From Deltaproteobacteria bacterium (lineage in GTDB: Bacteria > Desulfobacterota > Desulfuromonadia > Desulfuromonadales > JAAYDE01): DNA of 54,757 nt. A model generated the notes under the pieces. It did not search any database. It was not told the DNA's origin and worked only from the letters and a program-made list of their open reading frames with translations. Below are positions 26,333 to 35,334 of the stretch, one piece after another (the first letter of the stretch is position 1; the number at the start of each line of letters is the position of its first letter). Where the stretch lies: the NCBI GenBank assembly GCA_016934985.1, contig JAFGRU010000096.1:1-54757 (forward strand). Direction: 5' to 3'. Both the position numbers and the translations under genes were made by a program.

Positions 26333-28408
26333 ATGGAAAAAAACAGGCCAAAAACACAAAGTCCCCAAATCGATCAACTCGCCGTCAATACCATCCGCTT
26401 TCTTGCCGTTGATGCTATTGAAAAAGCCTCCAGCGGGCATCCAGGTATGCCATTAGGAGCGGCACCCATCATATATGCTCTCTGGTCCCGTTTTCTGAAG
26501 TATAACCCCGCCAACCCCAATTGGCTTGACCGGGACCGGTTCGTACTTTCAGCCGGCCACGCCTCGGCACTTTTTTATGCTATGCTGCACCTGTCCGGCT
26601 ATGATCTTGCCATCGACGAGCTGAAAAATTTCCGCCAGTGGGGGTCAAAAACACCCGGGCACCCGGAAAAAGGCATGACCCCAGGCGTGGAAACCACCAC
26701 CGGGCCGCTGGGTCAGGGTCTTGGCAACGGTGTAGGCATGGCTATTGCCGAAGCGCACTTAGGGAAGCGTTTCAATCGGCCGGGTTTTGATCTTGTTGAT
26801 CATTATACGTACGTTCTCGCCAGCGACGGTGACCTCATGGAAGGTGTGGCCATGGAGGCGGCCTCTCTGGCCGGGCACCTTGGTCTCGGAAAACTGGTCT
26901 GTTTTTACGACAGTAATAATATCAGCCTTTCCGGGCCGACTTCCCTTTGTTTTACCGAAGACACCGGAAAAAAATATGCGGCCATGGGTTGGCACATTCT
27001 TGAGGTAATGGATGCCAACGATCTTACGGCATTGGAAAATGCCCTGGACATGGCCCGCAAAGAGACAAACCAACCCACCCTGATCATCTGCCACAGCCAT
27101 ATCGGGTTCGGCAGCCCCAAATTTCAAGATCGCCATGATGCCCACGGGTCACCTTTGGGCGCCGAAGAAGTGTGTGCCACTAAGAAGGCCCTTGGCTGGC
27201 TGGCTGAGGAAGACTTTTATACTCCTGGGGAAATCACCGCATTTTTCGCTGAGCTGAAAGCCTTTAACTCCCAGGCCAATAATGACTGGGACGAGATACT
27301 TGAAAATTACGGGAAGAAATTTCCCGAACTGAAAAAAGAGTGGGACCTGTTCCATAATAACTGTCCTGCCTCGGATTGGCAGAAGGATCTGCCGGTTTAT
27401 TCCGATTACAACAAGTCCGTTGCCACCCGTTCCGCCGCCGGCCAGATTCTCAACGGCCTTGCTGCCCGCTGCGGTTCCCTGATCGGCGGATCGGCCGATC
27501 TCGATCCTTCGACCAAAACCGTCATGAAAAACCAGGGATTTTTCCAGAATCCCCTTATGGCCTCCGATAACAGTGTTGTCCCTGCCAATGAGGTTTTTGA
27601 CTACGGCGGCCGCAACCTTTCCTTCGGCGTCCGTGAGCACGGCATGGGCTCCATCATGAACGGTATCGCCGCTCATGGTGGCTTGACTACTTACGGAAGC
27701 ACTTTCCTGGTTTTTTCCGACTACATGCGTCCTGCGATCAGACTGGCTGCTCTCATGGAGTTGCCGACCATTTATATCTTCACTCACGATTCCGTTGCTG
27801 TCGGCGAAGATGGTCCGACCCACCAGCCCATTGAGCACACCATGGCGCTTCGCTCCATCCCGGGGCTGGTTGTCATCCGCCCTGCCGACGCCAACGAGAC
27901 CCTTGAAGGGTACAAATATGCTGTGTCCAACGGACGGCGCGGCCCTGTCGCTTTTATTCTCACCCGCCAGAACGTTCCCGTTATCGACCGGGAAAAATAT
28001 GCTTCTGCCGAAGGGCTGAACAAGGGAGGCTACATTCTCGCCGATGCCGGCGAGGGAAGCCCTGATATTATTCTCATTGCTACCGGTTCCGAAGTCCATC
28101 TGGCCCTTGAGGCCCGCAACTGTCTCGAGGATGATGGCGTCGCTACCCGGGTTGTAAGCATGCCGTCCTGGGAACTTTTCGAAGCGCAGTCCGCTGCATA
28201 TCGAGAGAGCGTTCTTCCAGTCCACATATGCAAACGTCTCGCGATTGAGGCCGGTATTACCATGGGATGGGAAAAATATGTCGGTTCGGGCGGAAAAATT
28301 ATCGGCATTGACCGCTTCGGCGCATCAGCGCCAGGAGGCACTAATTTGAAAAAATTCGGCTTTACTGCCGATAACGTACTAAGCCAGGCAAGGGCACTGC
28401 TCGACTGA
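26333..28408 (+). CDS. tkt: Transketolase
   Basis: Thiamine-dependent transfer of two-carbon units in the non-oxidative pentose phosphate pathway. The 691 residues include the transketolase signature region ([20 protein letters not shown]), the TPP motif [20 protein letters not shown], and the pyrimidine domain with [20 protein letters not shown], whose Glu activates the cofactor. The C-terminal domain follows ([10 protein letters not shown]). AAGGAG lies ten bases before the ATG. It is about 25 residues longer than E. coli TktA, mostly at the N-terminus. tal-pgi follows after 204 bases on the same strand, so these pathway genes may be co-expressed. Confidence 0.95.
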   Translation: MEKNRPKTQSPQIDQLAVNTIRFLAVDAIEKASSGHPGMPLGAAPIIYALWSRFLKYNPANPNWLDRDRFVLSAGHASALFYAMLHLSGYDLAIDELKNFRQWGSKTPGHPEKGMTPGVETTTGPLGQGLGNGVGMAIAEAHLGKRFNRPGFDLVDHYTYVLASDGDLMEGVAMEAASLAGHLGLGKLVCFYDSNNISLSGPTSLCFTEDTGKKYAAMGWHILEVMDANDLTALENALDMARKETNQPTLIICHSHIGFGSPKFQDRHDAHGSPLGAEEVCATKKALGWLAEEDFYTPGEITAFFAELKAFNSQANNDWDEILENYGKKFPELKKEWDLFHNNCPASDWQKDLPVYSDYNKSVATRSAAGQILNGLAARCGSLIGGSADLDPSTKTVMKNQGFFQNPLMASDNSVVPANEVFDYGGRNLSFGVREHGMGSIMNGIAAHGGLTTYGSTFLVFSDYMRPAIRLAALMELPTIYIFTHDSVAVGEDGPTHQPIEHTMALRSIPGLVVIRPADANETLEGYKYAVSNGRRGPVAFILTRQNVPVIDREKYASAEGLNKGGYILADAGEGSPDIILIATGSEVHLALEARNCLEDDGVATRVVSMPSWELFEAQSAAYRESVLPVHICKRLAIEAGITMGWEKYVGSGGKIIGIDRFGASAPGGTNLKKFGFTADNVLSQARALLD

Positions 28409-28612
28409 CCTGCAGAGTATTGCTGATTTCTGACCCGGCTGAATTTTCAGCAGGGTGGATCAGGCCGCTTTGGAAGGTCAGCTCAAATTTTAAGGCTTAT
28501 GCTATTTACTGGTGAGTCTCCGGTTTTTCACCGGGGTTTTGTAAGAAGCTTAATGCCGTATTTATTTCAATACGTTGTTTGCCATCGGCCCGCTGATAGG
28601 AGGGAAAAATTC

Positions 28613-31441
28613 ATGAGTGACACCAACCCATTGCTGGAAATCGGATCTTTTAGACAGAGCATCTGGCTCGATTTTCTTCATCGGGAGATGCTTCGTTCCG
28701 GGGAACTCCAGAAACTCATTGAAAAAGACGGCATTTCCGGTGTTACTTCTAATCCTGCCATTTTCAAGGAAGCCATCGCCGGCAGCAAAACCTACGATAG
28801 TGCCATCGCCGATTTGGTGAACTCCGGAGCAACGGTTGCGGAAACCTATCAGGATCTGGTTGTCGCTGATGTGCGCGAAGCAGCGGATCAGTTCCGTAAA
28901 CTTTATGATGCAACCAGGGGCGCGAACGGCTTTGTCAGCCTTGAGGTATCGCCTCATCTTGCCCGTGACGTCGATGGTACCATTGAAGAAGGGCGTCTTC
29001 TCTGGCGGGAACTCGACCGCCCCAACGTCATGATCAAAGTCCCTGCTACCAAAGAAGGGTGTATCGCCATTCGACAGTTGACCTCCGAGGGGATCAATAT
29101 CAACGCCACCCTTCTTTTCAGCGTATCAAGATACCGGGAGGTTGCCGAGGCCTTCATCGAAGGCCTCGAAATCAGAGCCGCGGCAGGACAGGAGATTGCC
29201 TCCATCGCATCAGTGGCGAGTTTCTTTCTCAGCCGCATAGATACCCTGCTTGACCCGGACCTGGAGAGAATTGCAGCGGACGGAGGGGACAAAGGGAAAA
29301 TAGCGGCCGGCCTGATGGGAAAGATTGCCGTCGCCAGCGCCAAAATTGCCTATCAGGTCTATAAAGAGCTGTTTAAATGCGAGCGCTTCAACCAGCTCGA
29401 GGAAATCGGCGCCAACCCTCAACGATTGCTCTGGGCCAGTACCGGCACTAAAAATCCTGCTTACAGTGACGTTAAATATGTTGACGAATTGATTGGCCCC
29501 AACACCGTCAACACCATACCTGTTAAAACAATGGACGCCTTCCGGGACCATGGCCATCCGGCGGCTACCCTGGAAAAAGGAATTGCCGGCGCCGAACAAG
29601 CCCTCTCTGACCTCGCGGAAATTGGCATCGACCTCGACGCCGCCACTAGAAACCTGGAAGAGGATGGCATCGATAAATTCATTCAGCCTTTTGACAGCCT
29701 TTTTGCCAAGCTGGCCGATGAACGTAACGCCATTCTAGGTGAGGAATTCCCTGAACGGCAAATACTCGACCTCGGGCTCTATTCCCGTTTTGCTCAAAAA
29801 CGTCTTCACCGTTTGGAAGAGGAGAACTTCGGGTCCCGTCTTTGGGCCAAGGATGGTGCCCTGTGGAAACAGGACCCTGGCATTCATAAGGACATTGTCA
29901 GCGCTCTTGGCTGGCTTGACGTTCCTGAAAAGCTTAAGGACAGCCTTAACCACCTCCATTCTTTTGCCGAAGAAATCCGTACCGCGGGATTCAAGCATGT
30001 TCTTGTCATGGGCATGGGCGGGAGCAGCATGACGCCCCTCTGTTTCGAACGTTCTTTAGCGGCAACTGAAAACAAAATCCCTCTGACAATCCTCGATTCC
30101 ACTGACCCTGAAACCGTGTTGGAACTTGCTGACCGACTTCCCCTTGCCGAAACCCTTTTCATTGAGGCCAGCAAATCGGGGGGCACGGCCGAACCAAACG
30201 CTTTTGCCGATTTCTTTTACGAGCGGCTCACATCCATCAAAGGGGAACAGGCTGGTGAGAACTTTATTGCCATTACCGATGGCGGCACATCTTTAGCTTC
30301 AAAGGCCGAGGGAAAAGGCTACCGCCGCGTTTTTACCAACCCTTCCGATATCGGCGGCCGTTATTCAGCGTTGTCCTTTTTCGGGCTTGTTCCCGCAGCG
30401 CTCATGGGACTCGACATCGATAAACTTACAGCCCTGGCCTTGGTGATGAAACAGGCCTGCGGACCGTCCATCCCAGAGAGAAAAAACCCCGGCATCAACC
30501 TGGGGGCGGTTTTGGGAGAACTTGCCCTTCACGGTCGCAACAAACTGACTTTTTTCCTCCCTGAATCGATAAAAACCCTTGGCCTCTGGTTGGAACAATT
30601 GATTGCCGAGAGCACCGGGAAAGAGGACAGTGGGATTCTCCCCGTCTCCGGTGAGCCTTTGGCTGAGCCGACTGCCTACGGAGACGATCGTCTGTTTGTT
30701 GAATATCGTGTTGAGGGCGAAGCCTCCCCGGAGATTGAAATTCTCGTCAGTGAATTGAAAAAGTTGGATCATCCGGTGGTCACCATTTATCTTCAGTCAA
30801 AAGATGAGTTGGTTCAGGAGTTTTTCCGCTGGGAAATGGCCACGGCCACAGCCGGTGCCATTTTGCGAATCAACCCTTTTGATCAGCCAAATGTACAGGA
30901 GAGCAAGTCCAATACGCTGCGCCTACTCAATGACATGGAAACGCACCAAGAAACCTGTGAAGCTTCTCCCTCGCTTCAGGAGGACGGTGTTCAGGTGTTC
31001 GGAGCGGTTAGCGGCACCGATCTGGCAGACTGCCTGCGCAATTTTCTTGGTCAGAATCGGCCCCGGGACTATGTTGCCCTGATGGCATATCTCCCGGAAA
31101 ATCCAGCTGTCGAAGACTATCTGCATGACATTCAGGGCCTGATTCGTGATAAATACCGCCTGGCCACGACCTGCGGTTTCGGGCCCCGTTTTCTTCATTC
31201 CACGGGTCAGTTTCATAAAGGGGGTTCCAACAGCGGCCTTTTCATTCAGTTTACCGCCGATCCGGCCCGAGATGCCGATGTCCCCGGAAAACCGTTTTCT
31301 TTCGGAACCCTGATCAAAGCCCAGGCAGGTGGGGATTTGGAAGCCCTTCATAAATACGGGCGTCGAACGCTGCGGATTCATTTGGGCAATTCACTCGAAA
31401 CGGGACTTGCTTTGGTGCAAAAAGCCTTGAAGGATCTCTGA
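28613..31441 (+). CDS. tal-pgi: Bifunctional transaldolase/glucose-6-phosphate isomerase
   Basis: One 942-residue chain joining two sugar-phosphate enzymes. Residues 1 to about 370 are transaldolase: TSNPAIFKEAI near the start, the Schiff-base lysine Lys142 in NVMIKVPATKEG, and SVASFFLSRID. Residues about 385-942 are phosphoglucose isomerase: GMGGSSMTPLC, EASKSGGTAEPNAF, and LHSTGQFHKGGSNSG with the usual His and Lys. Fused tal-pgi genes are known in several bacterial groups. The ATG at 28613 is chosen for its GGAGGG site; the frame is open for another 38 codons upstream but without a ribosome site. The fusion couples fructose 6-phosphate use and supply, next to transketolase. Confidence 0.93.
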   Translation: MSDTNPLLEIGSFRQSIWLDFLHREMLRSGELQKLIEKDGISGVTSNPAIFKEAIAGSKTYDSAIADLVNSGATVAETYQDLVVADVREAADQFRKLYDATRGANGFVSLEVSPHLARDVDGTIEEGRLLWRELDRPNVMIKVPATKEGCIAIRQLTSEGININATLLFSVSRYREVAEAFIEGLEIRAAAGQEIASIASVASFFLSRIDTLLDPDLERIAADGGDKGKIAAGLMGKIAVASAKIAYQVYKELFKCERFNQLEEIGANPQRLLWASTGTKNPAYSDVKYVDELIGPNTVNTIPVKTMDAFRDHGHPAATLEKGIAGAEQALSDLAEIGIDLDAATRNLEEDGIDKFIQPFDSLFAKLADERNAILGEEFPERQILDLGLYSRFAQKRLHRLEEENFGSRLWAKDGALWKQDPGIHKDIVSALGWLDVPEKLKDSLNHLHSFAEEIRTAGFKHVLVMGMGGSSMTPLCFERSLAATENKIPLTILDSTDPETVLELADRLPLAETLFIEASKSGGTAEPNAFADFFYERLTSIKGEQAGENFIAITDGGTSLASKAEGKGYRRVFTNPSDIGGRYSALSFFGLVPAALMGLDIDKLTALALVMKQACGPSIPERKNPGINLGAVLGELALHGRNKLTFFLPESIKTLGLWLEQLIAESTGKEDSGILPVSGEPLAEPTAYGDDRLFVEYRVEGEASPEIEILVSELKKLDHPVVTIYLQSKDELVQEFFRWEMATATAGAILRINPFDQPNVQESKSNTLRLLNDMETHQETCEASPSLQEDGVQVFGAVSGTDLADCLRNFLGQNRPRDYVALMAYLPENPAVEDYLHDIQGLIRDKYRLATTCGFGPRFLHSTGQFHKGGSNSGLFIQFTADPARDADVPGKPFSFGTLIKAQAGGDLEALHKYGRRTLRIHLGNSLETGLALVQKALKDL

Positions 31442-31468
31442 TTGATCGCTCCGATCCCATTTTTTTTA

Positions 31469-31494
31469 TCAATTCAGTCATCATAATGAATTGA
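31469..31494. repeat. Perfect 8-bp inverted repeat after tal-pgi
   Basis: TCAATTCA and TGAATTGA are separated by ten bases. Just before it, a weak stem GATCG/CGATC (31443-31455) is followed by CCA and eight Ts, a possible weak terminator of tal-pgi. Confidence 0.4.
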
Positions 31495-31655
31495 TCTTGA
31501 ATCGCTGTGATCCTTCGGGAGAAACCTTCGGCGCCTGGATTTCAGGAGCTTTATCCAGGATCGGGGACATGGGCCGCGACACCGCCATTGTGACCCCCGT
31601 CAACATGGACAACAGAAACTTTTCCAACCGGCCTTGGGTAAGACCATGCCATTAA
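31473..31655 (+). pseudogene. Open, coding-like frame without a start; possible gene remnant
   Basis: This frame stays open for 60 codons between tal-pgi and vanZ. It has the G/C-ending codons of the neighbouring genes and an ordinary-looking composition (for example GETFGAWISGALSRIGDMGR and TAIVTPVNMDNRNF). No start codon with a ribosome site is seen, and the frame ends within the first codons of the vanZ-like gene. It may be the 3' piece of a lost gene or mere chance. I do not recognise a family. Confidence 0.25.
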
Positions 31656-32083
31656 AAACCGCAACCCGCATCATCATTCGTTTTGCGTTCTTTGTTGCAT
31701 ACGCGGGGATTATTACCTGGCTTTCCTTGACATCTCATCCTCCCAGAATTGGTATTAAATGGCTGTCCTGGGACAAGGTTCAACACGCCCTGGCTTATTT
31801 TCTCCTCACTTTTTTTGCAGGCCGCGCTTTTATTGCCCTTGTCTTGTCCCGAAAAAAGGCCTGGTTCCTGGCCTTTGTCTTTTCTATAATTTTCGGTTCT
31901 TTGATGGAGGTCGCCCAGGGAACCTTTTCCAGGGTCCGTGGGGCCGATGCCTATGACATTCTTGCCAACGCCTGTGGCGCATTGGCCATCTACCTTCTCG
32001 CCTGTCTGATTCCCCAGATATCCGGCAAACCGGTGCATGCTGCCAGGCCATCTCCCGATCCTGGCAATACGACCAACTCATGA
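31646..32083 (+). CDS. VanZ-like membrane protein
   Basis: A 145-residue inner-membrane protein with three to four spans and the VanZ pattern: a first helix ending in SLTSHPP, then WDKVQHALAYFLLTFFAGRA, and a late EVAQGTFSRVRGADAYDILANACGA. VanZ of enterococci gives low-level teicoplanin resistance, but most family members are uncharacterised. The start at ATG 31646 has only a poor ribosome site; a TTG at 31634 is an alternative. Its stop codon overlaps the recC start (ATGA), so it is translationally linked to the recCBD genes. Confidence 0.8.
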   Translation: MPLKTATRIIIRFAFFVAYAGIITWLSLTSHPPRIGIKWLSWDKVQHALAYFLLTFFAGRAFIALVLSRKKAWFLAFVFSIIFGSLMEVAQGTFSRVRGADAYDILANACGALAIYLLACLIPQISGKPVHAARPSPDPGNTTNS

Positions 32084-35000
32084 ACAGAGAAACGGGGTTC
32101 TATCTCTTTCACGGCAACCGCCTCGAAAGTCTTGTCGAGATTCTCGCGGAAAACCTTCAATTTTCCCCACCACCACCGCTTGAACCTGAAACCATTTTAG
32201 TTCAGAGCAAAGGGATGCAAAAATGGCTCTCTTTGAAATTAGCTGAAAAACTGGGTATCTGGGCCAACTGCAATTTCCCTTTTCCCAATGCTTTGATTAA
32301 CCGGTTTTTTTCCAGTTTATCCGGAAAACAGGCGGTAGACGCCCGCTTCGAGCGCGGGGTGATGAGCCTTAATCTTTTTAGCCTTTTTCCTGAGCTGCTG
32401 CAGGAGTCAATATTTTCACCGCTCAAGGGATATCTCAACGATGACGCCTCTTCCCTGAAAGGCTATCAGCTGGCACATCGGCTGGCCAATCTTTTTGACC
32501 AGTATTCTACCTACAGGCCGGAACTTCTCCTGGAATGGGAAGAGGGCAGGGAAGGGGGCTGGCAGGCGGAACTCTGGCGGCGCCTCGTTTCTGAGGAAAA
32601 GGGTTTTCACCAGGCCGCGTTAAAAAAAGAGTTTCTTCTGCAGATGCGTCAGGGCTCCTTGGATGAACGGCTTATTCCGGGCCGCATCAATGTTTTCGCC
32701 GTATCCACCCTGCCACCGTTTCACCTCGATATGTTGAGCGCCGCTGCTGAATTCAGTGTCGTCAATTTTTACCTTCTCAATCCCTGCCGGGAGTACTGGT
32801 TCGATTTTTTACCTGCCAAACGTGAGGCCCGGCTTCAGGCTCGAACAAAAAAAGACGGGGAAAGTCTTTTCGAAGCTTTCCACTATGAGAGTGGGCATCC
32901 CTTTCTTTCCTCTTGGGGCAAAACGGGGAGCGAATTTTTGGGTGCGCTTTTCGAAAAAGAGACCGTTCAGGATAAGGCATTTTTTGTTTTTCCTGATGGA
33001 AAAAACCTCCTCCATTTGCTTCAGGCCGATATCCTTTCCTGCCAAAGCCCCTCAGCATCTGAAAAAATTCCCGTTTGCAAAGCCGACAACTCTCTTCAGG
33101 TCCATTCCTGTCATACTCCTTTGCGCGAAATGGAAATTCTGCAGGATTATTTATTATCCTGCTTTGACAGCATTCCCGACCTGAAGGCTTCTGATGTTCT
33201 TGTCATGACCCCGGATATCGAGGAATATGCACCTTACATCACTGCTGTCTTTGATTCTTCAGAGGACGAATCTAGGCGCATTCCCTTTGCCATTGCTGAT
33301 CGCAATTCCCGCGACGCCAACCGTCTGGCCCGCTTCCTCTTCGAGCTGTTCGCCTTGCGAAAATCCCGCTTTGAGGCATCCCGGGTTGTTGGCCTTCTTG
33401 AATGCCCCCATATTCTGAGACGTTTCAGCCTTCAAGGGCCGGAACTTGAACAAATCTGCCATTGGCTTCATGAAACGCGCATTCGTTGGGGTATCGACGC
33501 TGACGACCGGCAAAATATGGGTCTGCCGCCTGTTCATCAGAACAGCTGGCAGGCAGGCCTGGAACGGCTTCTTCTGGGCTATGCCCTGCCCGGCAACGGA
33601 AAAAAACTTTTCCAGGATATTCTCCCTTATCAGGACATCGAGGGAAACTCAGCCGCCGTTTTAGGCAGGTTCCTGGAATTTCAAAAGTCCCTCGCCTCGA
33701 CCATTCACTTTATGAGCGGGAAACATCCATTCCGACGCTGGGTCGATTGGCTGCACCAGGTTCTCAGCGATTTTTTCCACGTCGACAATGATTCGGAACA
33801 CGATCTGTGGGCCATTGAAAAGGCCCTTCAAAAACTTGCCGGCGACATCGAAATGGCGGCTTTTGAGGGTCCCATCGAATTTGATGTTGTCGAGGCTGCC
33901 CTGAAGGAACAGCTTTCCTGCGACGTTGACATGCCAGGGCAATTTCTCTCAGGCAAGGTTACCTTCTGCGCACTTTTGCCCATGCGCAGCATCCCCTTTC
34001 GGGTCATCGCCCTGGTCGGTCTCAACGATGGCAAATTCCCCCGGAGATCGACCCCCATGAGTTTCGATCTCATGGCTCGATATCCCCGCAAGGGAGACCG
34101 TTCCTCCCGCGATGAGGACAAATATCTTTTTCTTGAAACTTTGATCTCAGCCCGTGATCGGATTTTTATCAGCTACCTCGGTCAGGACATGAGGGACAAC
34201 AGCGAAATTCAACCATCCGTGGTTGTCAGTGAGCTTCTCGCATATCTGGCAACACATTACAGGATGGTGGATGGGGCTATGGCGATCTCATCCCATATCC
34301 ATCTCCGCCACCCGCTGCAATCCTTTGATTCACGCTATTTTTCCAAGGAAGGCCCTCTGTTCAGCTACTCCAGGGAAAACCTCCTGGCTCTTCAGGCTGC
34401 TTCAAGAAGAAATCCTGACAAAATTCCCGCAAAAAGCTCTCTTCCTCTTCCGCATGAGGAGTGGCAAAATATTGGTCTATCGCAACTGCTGAGCTTTTTC
34501 CATCACCCGGTTCGCTATTTTTTCCGCCAGCGCCTGGGAATCTTTCTTGAGGAGAGGGATTCCATTCCTGAAGATCGTGAGAATTTTCAACTCCAGGGAT
34601 TGGAGCGTTTCCAGCTCGGCAACTATCTGACAGAGTCTTTTCTTGACCACGAGACTCCTGAAGAGGTCTATCCCACGGTAAGGGGTGGGGGAATATTGCC
34701 CCATGGAATTGGAGGGCGCATTGCCTTCGAGAAGATGAGCCGAGAGGCCAATGCTCTGGCGGTTCACATTATGGATGCCGTGGCCGTTGAAAAGGAAAAG
34801 ATCCTGGAAATGGAAGAATCGCTCGGGGATTACCGCCTTGCCGGTAAGGTTGCTGGAATTTTCGGGGACACCCTGGTAAGGTACCGGTTTGCTTCCGTCA
34901 AGGGAAGGGAACGTCTGAAAATCTGGCTGGAAATGTTGTTTCTTCAGGCTTTTCTCGGTGATGCGGCTCCCGCAAGGGGACTGCTGGTTGGCACCGATGG

Positions 35001-35331
35001 CGCCTGGACCTGTCAGGGCCATCCTGATCCCTGCGGCACTCTTCATGGCATATTAAAAATTTACACTCAAGGTCTGGCCGCTCCCATTGCCTTTTTCCCG
35101 GAAACCTCCCTGAAATATTGGCTGGCCCTCCAGCAAAAATCGGCGGCCCCGGAAGCAGCTCTGGAAGCAGCTCGAAAAACCTGGGAGGGGAGCGACTACC
35201 GGCGCGGCGAGTCTGACGATCCTTACTACAACCTTTGTTTCAGCGGCACTGATCCTTTGACGCGAGATGATTTCGCCGCTCTTGCGGAAAGGGTCTACAG
35301 GCCCATGCTTGTCGACGGAAAGGAGGCCTGA
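32080..35331 (+). CDS. recC: Exodeoxyribonuclease V, gamma subunit
   Basis: RecC subunit of the RecBCD helicase-nuclease, which processes double-strand ends and recognises Chi. The 1083 residues (E. coli 1122) begin with the RecC pattern FYLFHGNRLESLVEILAENL and ETILVQSKGMQKWLSLKLAE, and carry the middle GKVTFCALLPMRSIPFRVIA with LVGLNDGKFPRRSTP, typical of the inactivated helicase-like domain. It overlaps vanZ by four bases and is followed by recB after three bases. Order recC-recB-recD with no ptrA. Confidence 0.93.
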   Translation: MNRETGFYLFHGNRLESLVEILAENLQFSPPPPLEPETILVQSKGMQKWLSLKLAEKLGIWANCNFPFPNALINRFFSSLSGKQAVDARFERGVMSLNLFSLFPELLQESIFSPLKGYLNDDASSLKGYQLAHRLANLFDQYSTYRPELLLEWEEGREGGWQAELWRRLVSEEKGFHQAALKKEFLLQMRQGSLDERLIPGRINVFAVSTLPPFHLDMLSAAAEFSVVNFYLLNPCREYWFDFLPAKREARLQARTKKDGESLFEAFHYESGHPFLSSWGKTGSEFLGALFEKETVQDKAFFVFPDGKNLLHLLQADILSCQSPSASEKIPVCKADNSLQVHSCHTPLREMEILQDYLLSCFDSIPDLKASDVLVMTPDIEEYAPYITAVFDSSEDESRRIPFAIADRNSRDANRLARFLFELFALRKSRFEASRVVGLLECPHILRRFSLQGPELEQICHWLHETRIRWGIDADDRQNMGLPPVHQNSWQAGLERLLLGYALPGNGKKLFQDILPYQDIEGNSAAVLGRFLEFQKSLASTIHFMSGKHPFRRWVDWLHQVLSDFFHVDNDSEHDLWAIEKALQKLAGDIEMAAFEGPIEFDVVEAALKEQLSCDVDMPGQFLSGKVTFCALLPMRSIPFRVIALVGLNDGKFPRRSTPMSFDLMARYPRKGDRSSRDEDKYLFLETLISARDRIFISYLGQDMRDNSEIQPSVVVSELLAYLATHYRMVDGAMAISSHIHLRHPLQSFDSRYFSKEGPLFSYSRENLLALQAASRRNPDKIPAKSSLPLPHEEWQNIGLSQLLSFFHHPVRYFFRQRLGIFLEERDSIPEDRENFQLQGLERFQLGNYLTESFLDHETPEEVYPTVRGGGILPHGIGGRIAFEKMSREANALAVHIMDAVAVEKEKILEMEESLGDYRLAGKVAGIFGDTLVRYRFASVKGRERLKIWLEMLFLQAFLGDAAPARGLLVGTDGAWTCQGHPDPCGTLHGILKIYTQGLAAPIAFFPETSLKYWLALQQKSAAPEAALEAARKTWEGSDYRRGESDDPYYNLCFSGTDPLTRDDFAALAERVYRPMLVDGKEA

Positions 35332-35334
35332 GGG

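Noticed and set aside
27149..28225. 358-codon open frame on the minus strand
   Set aside because: It is antisense to transketolase, whose motifs are complete; long antisense frames are common in GC-ending genes.
29210..30772. Several open frames of 70-135 codons on the minus strand
   Set aside because: They are shadows of tal-pgi; no ribosome sites or recognisable domains.
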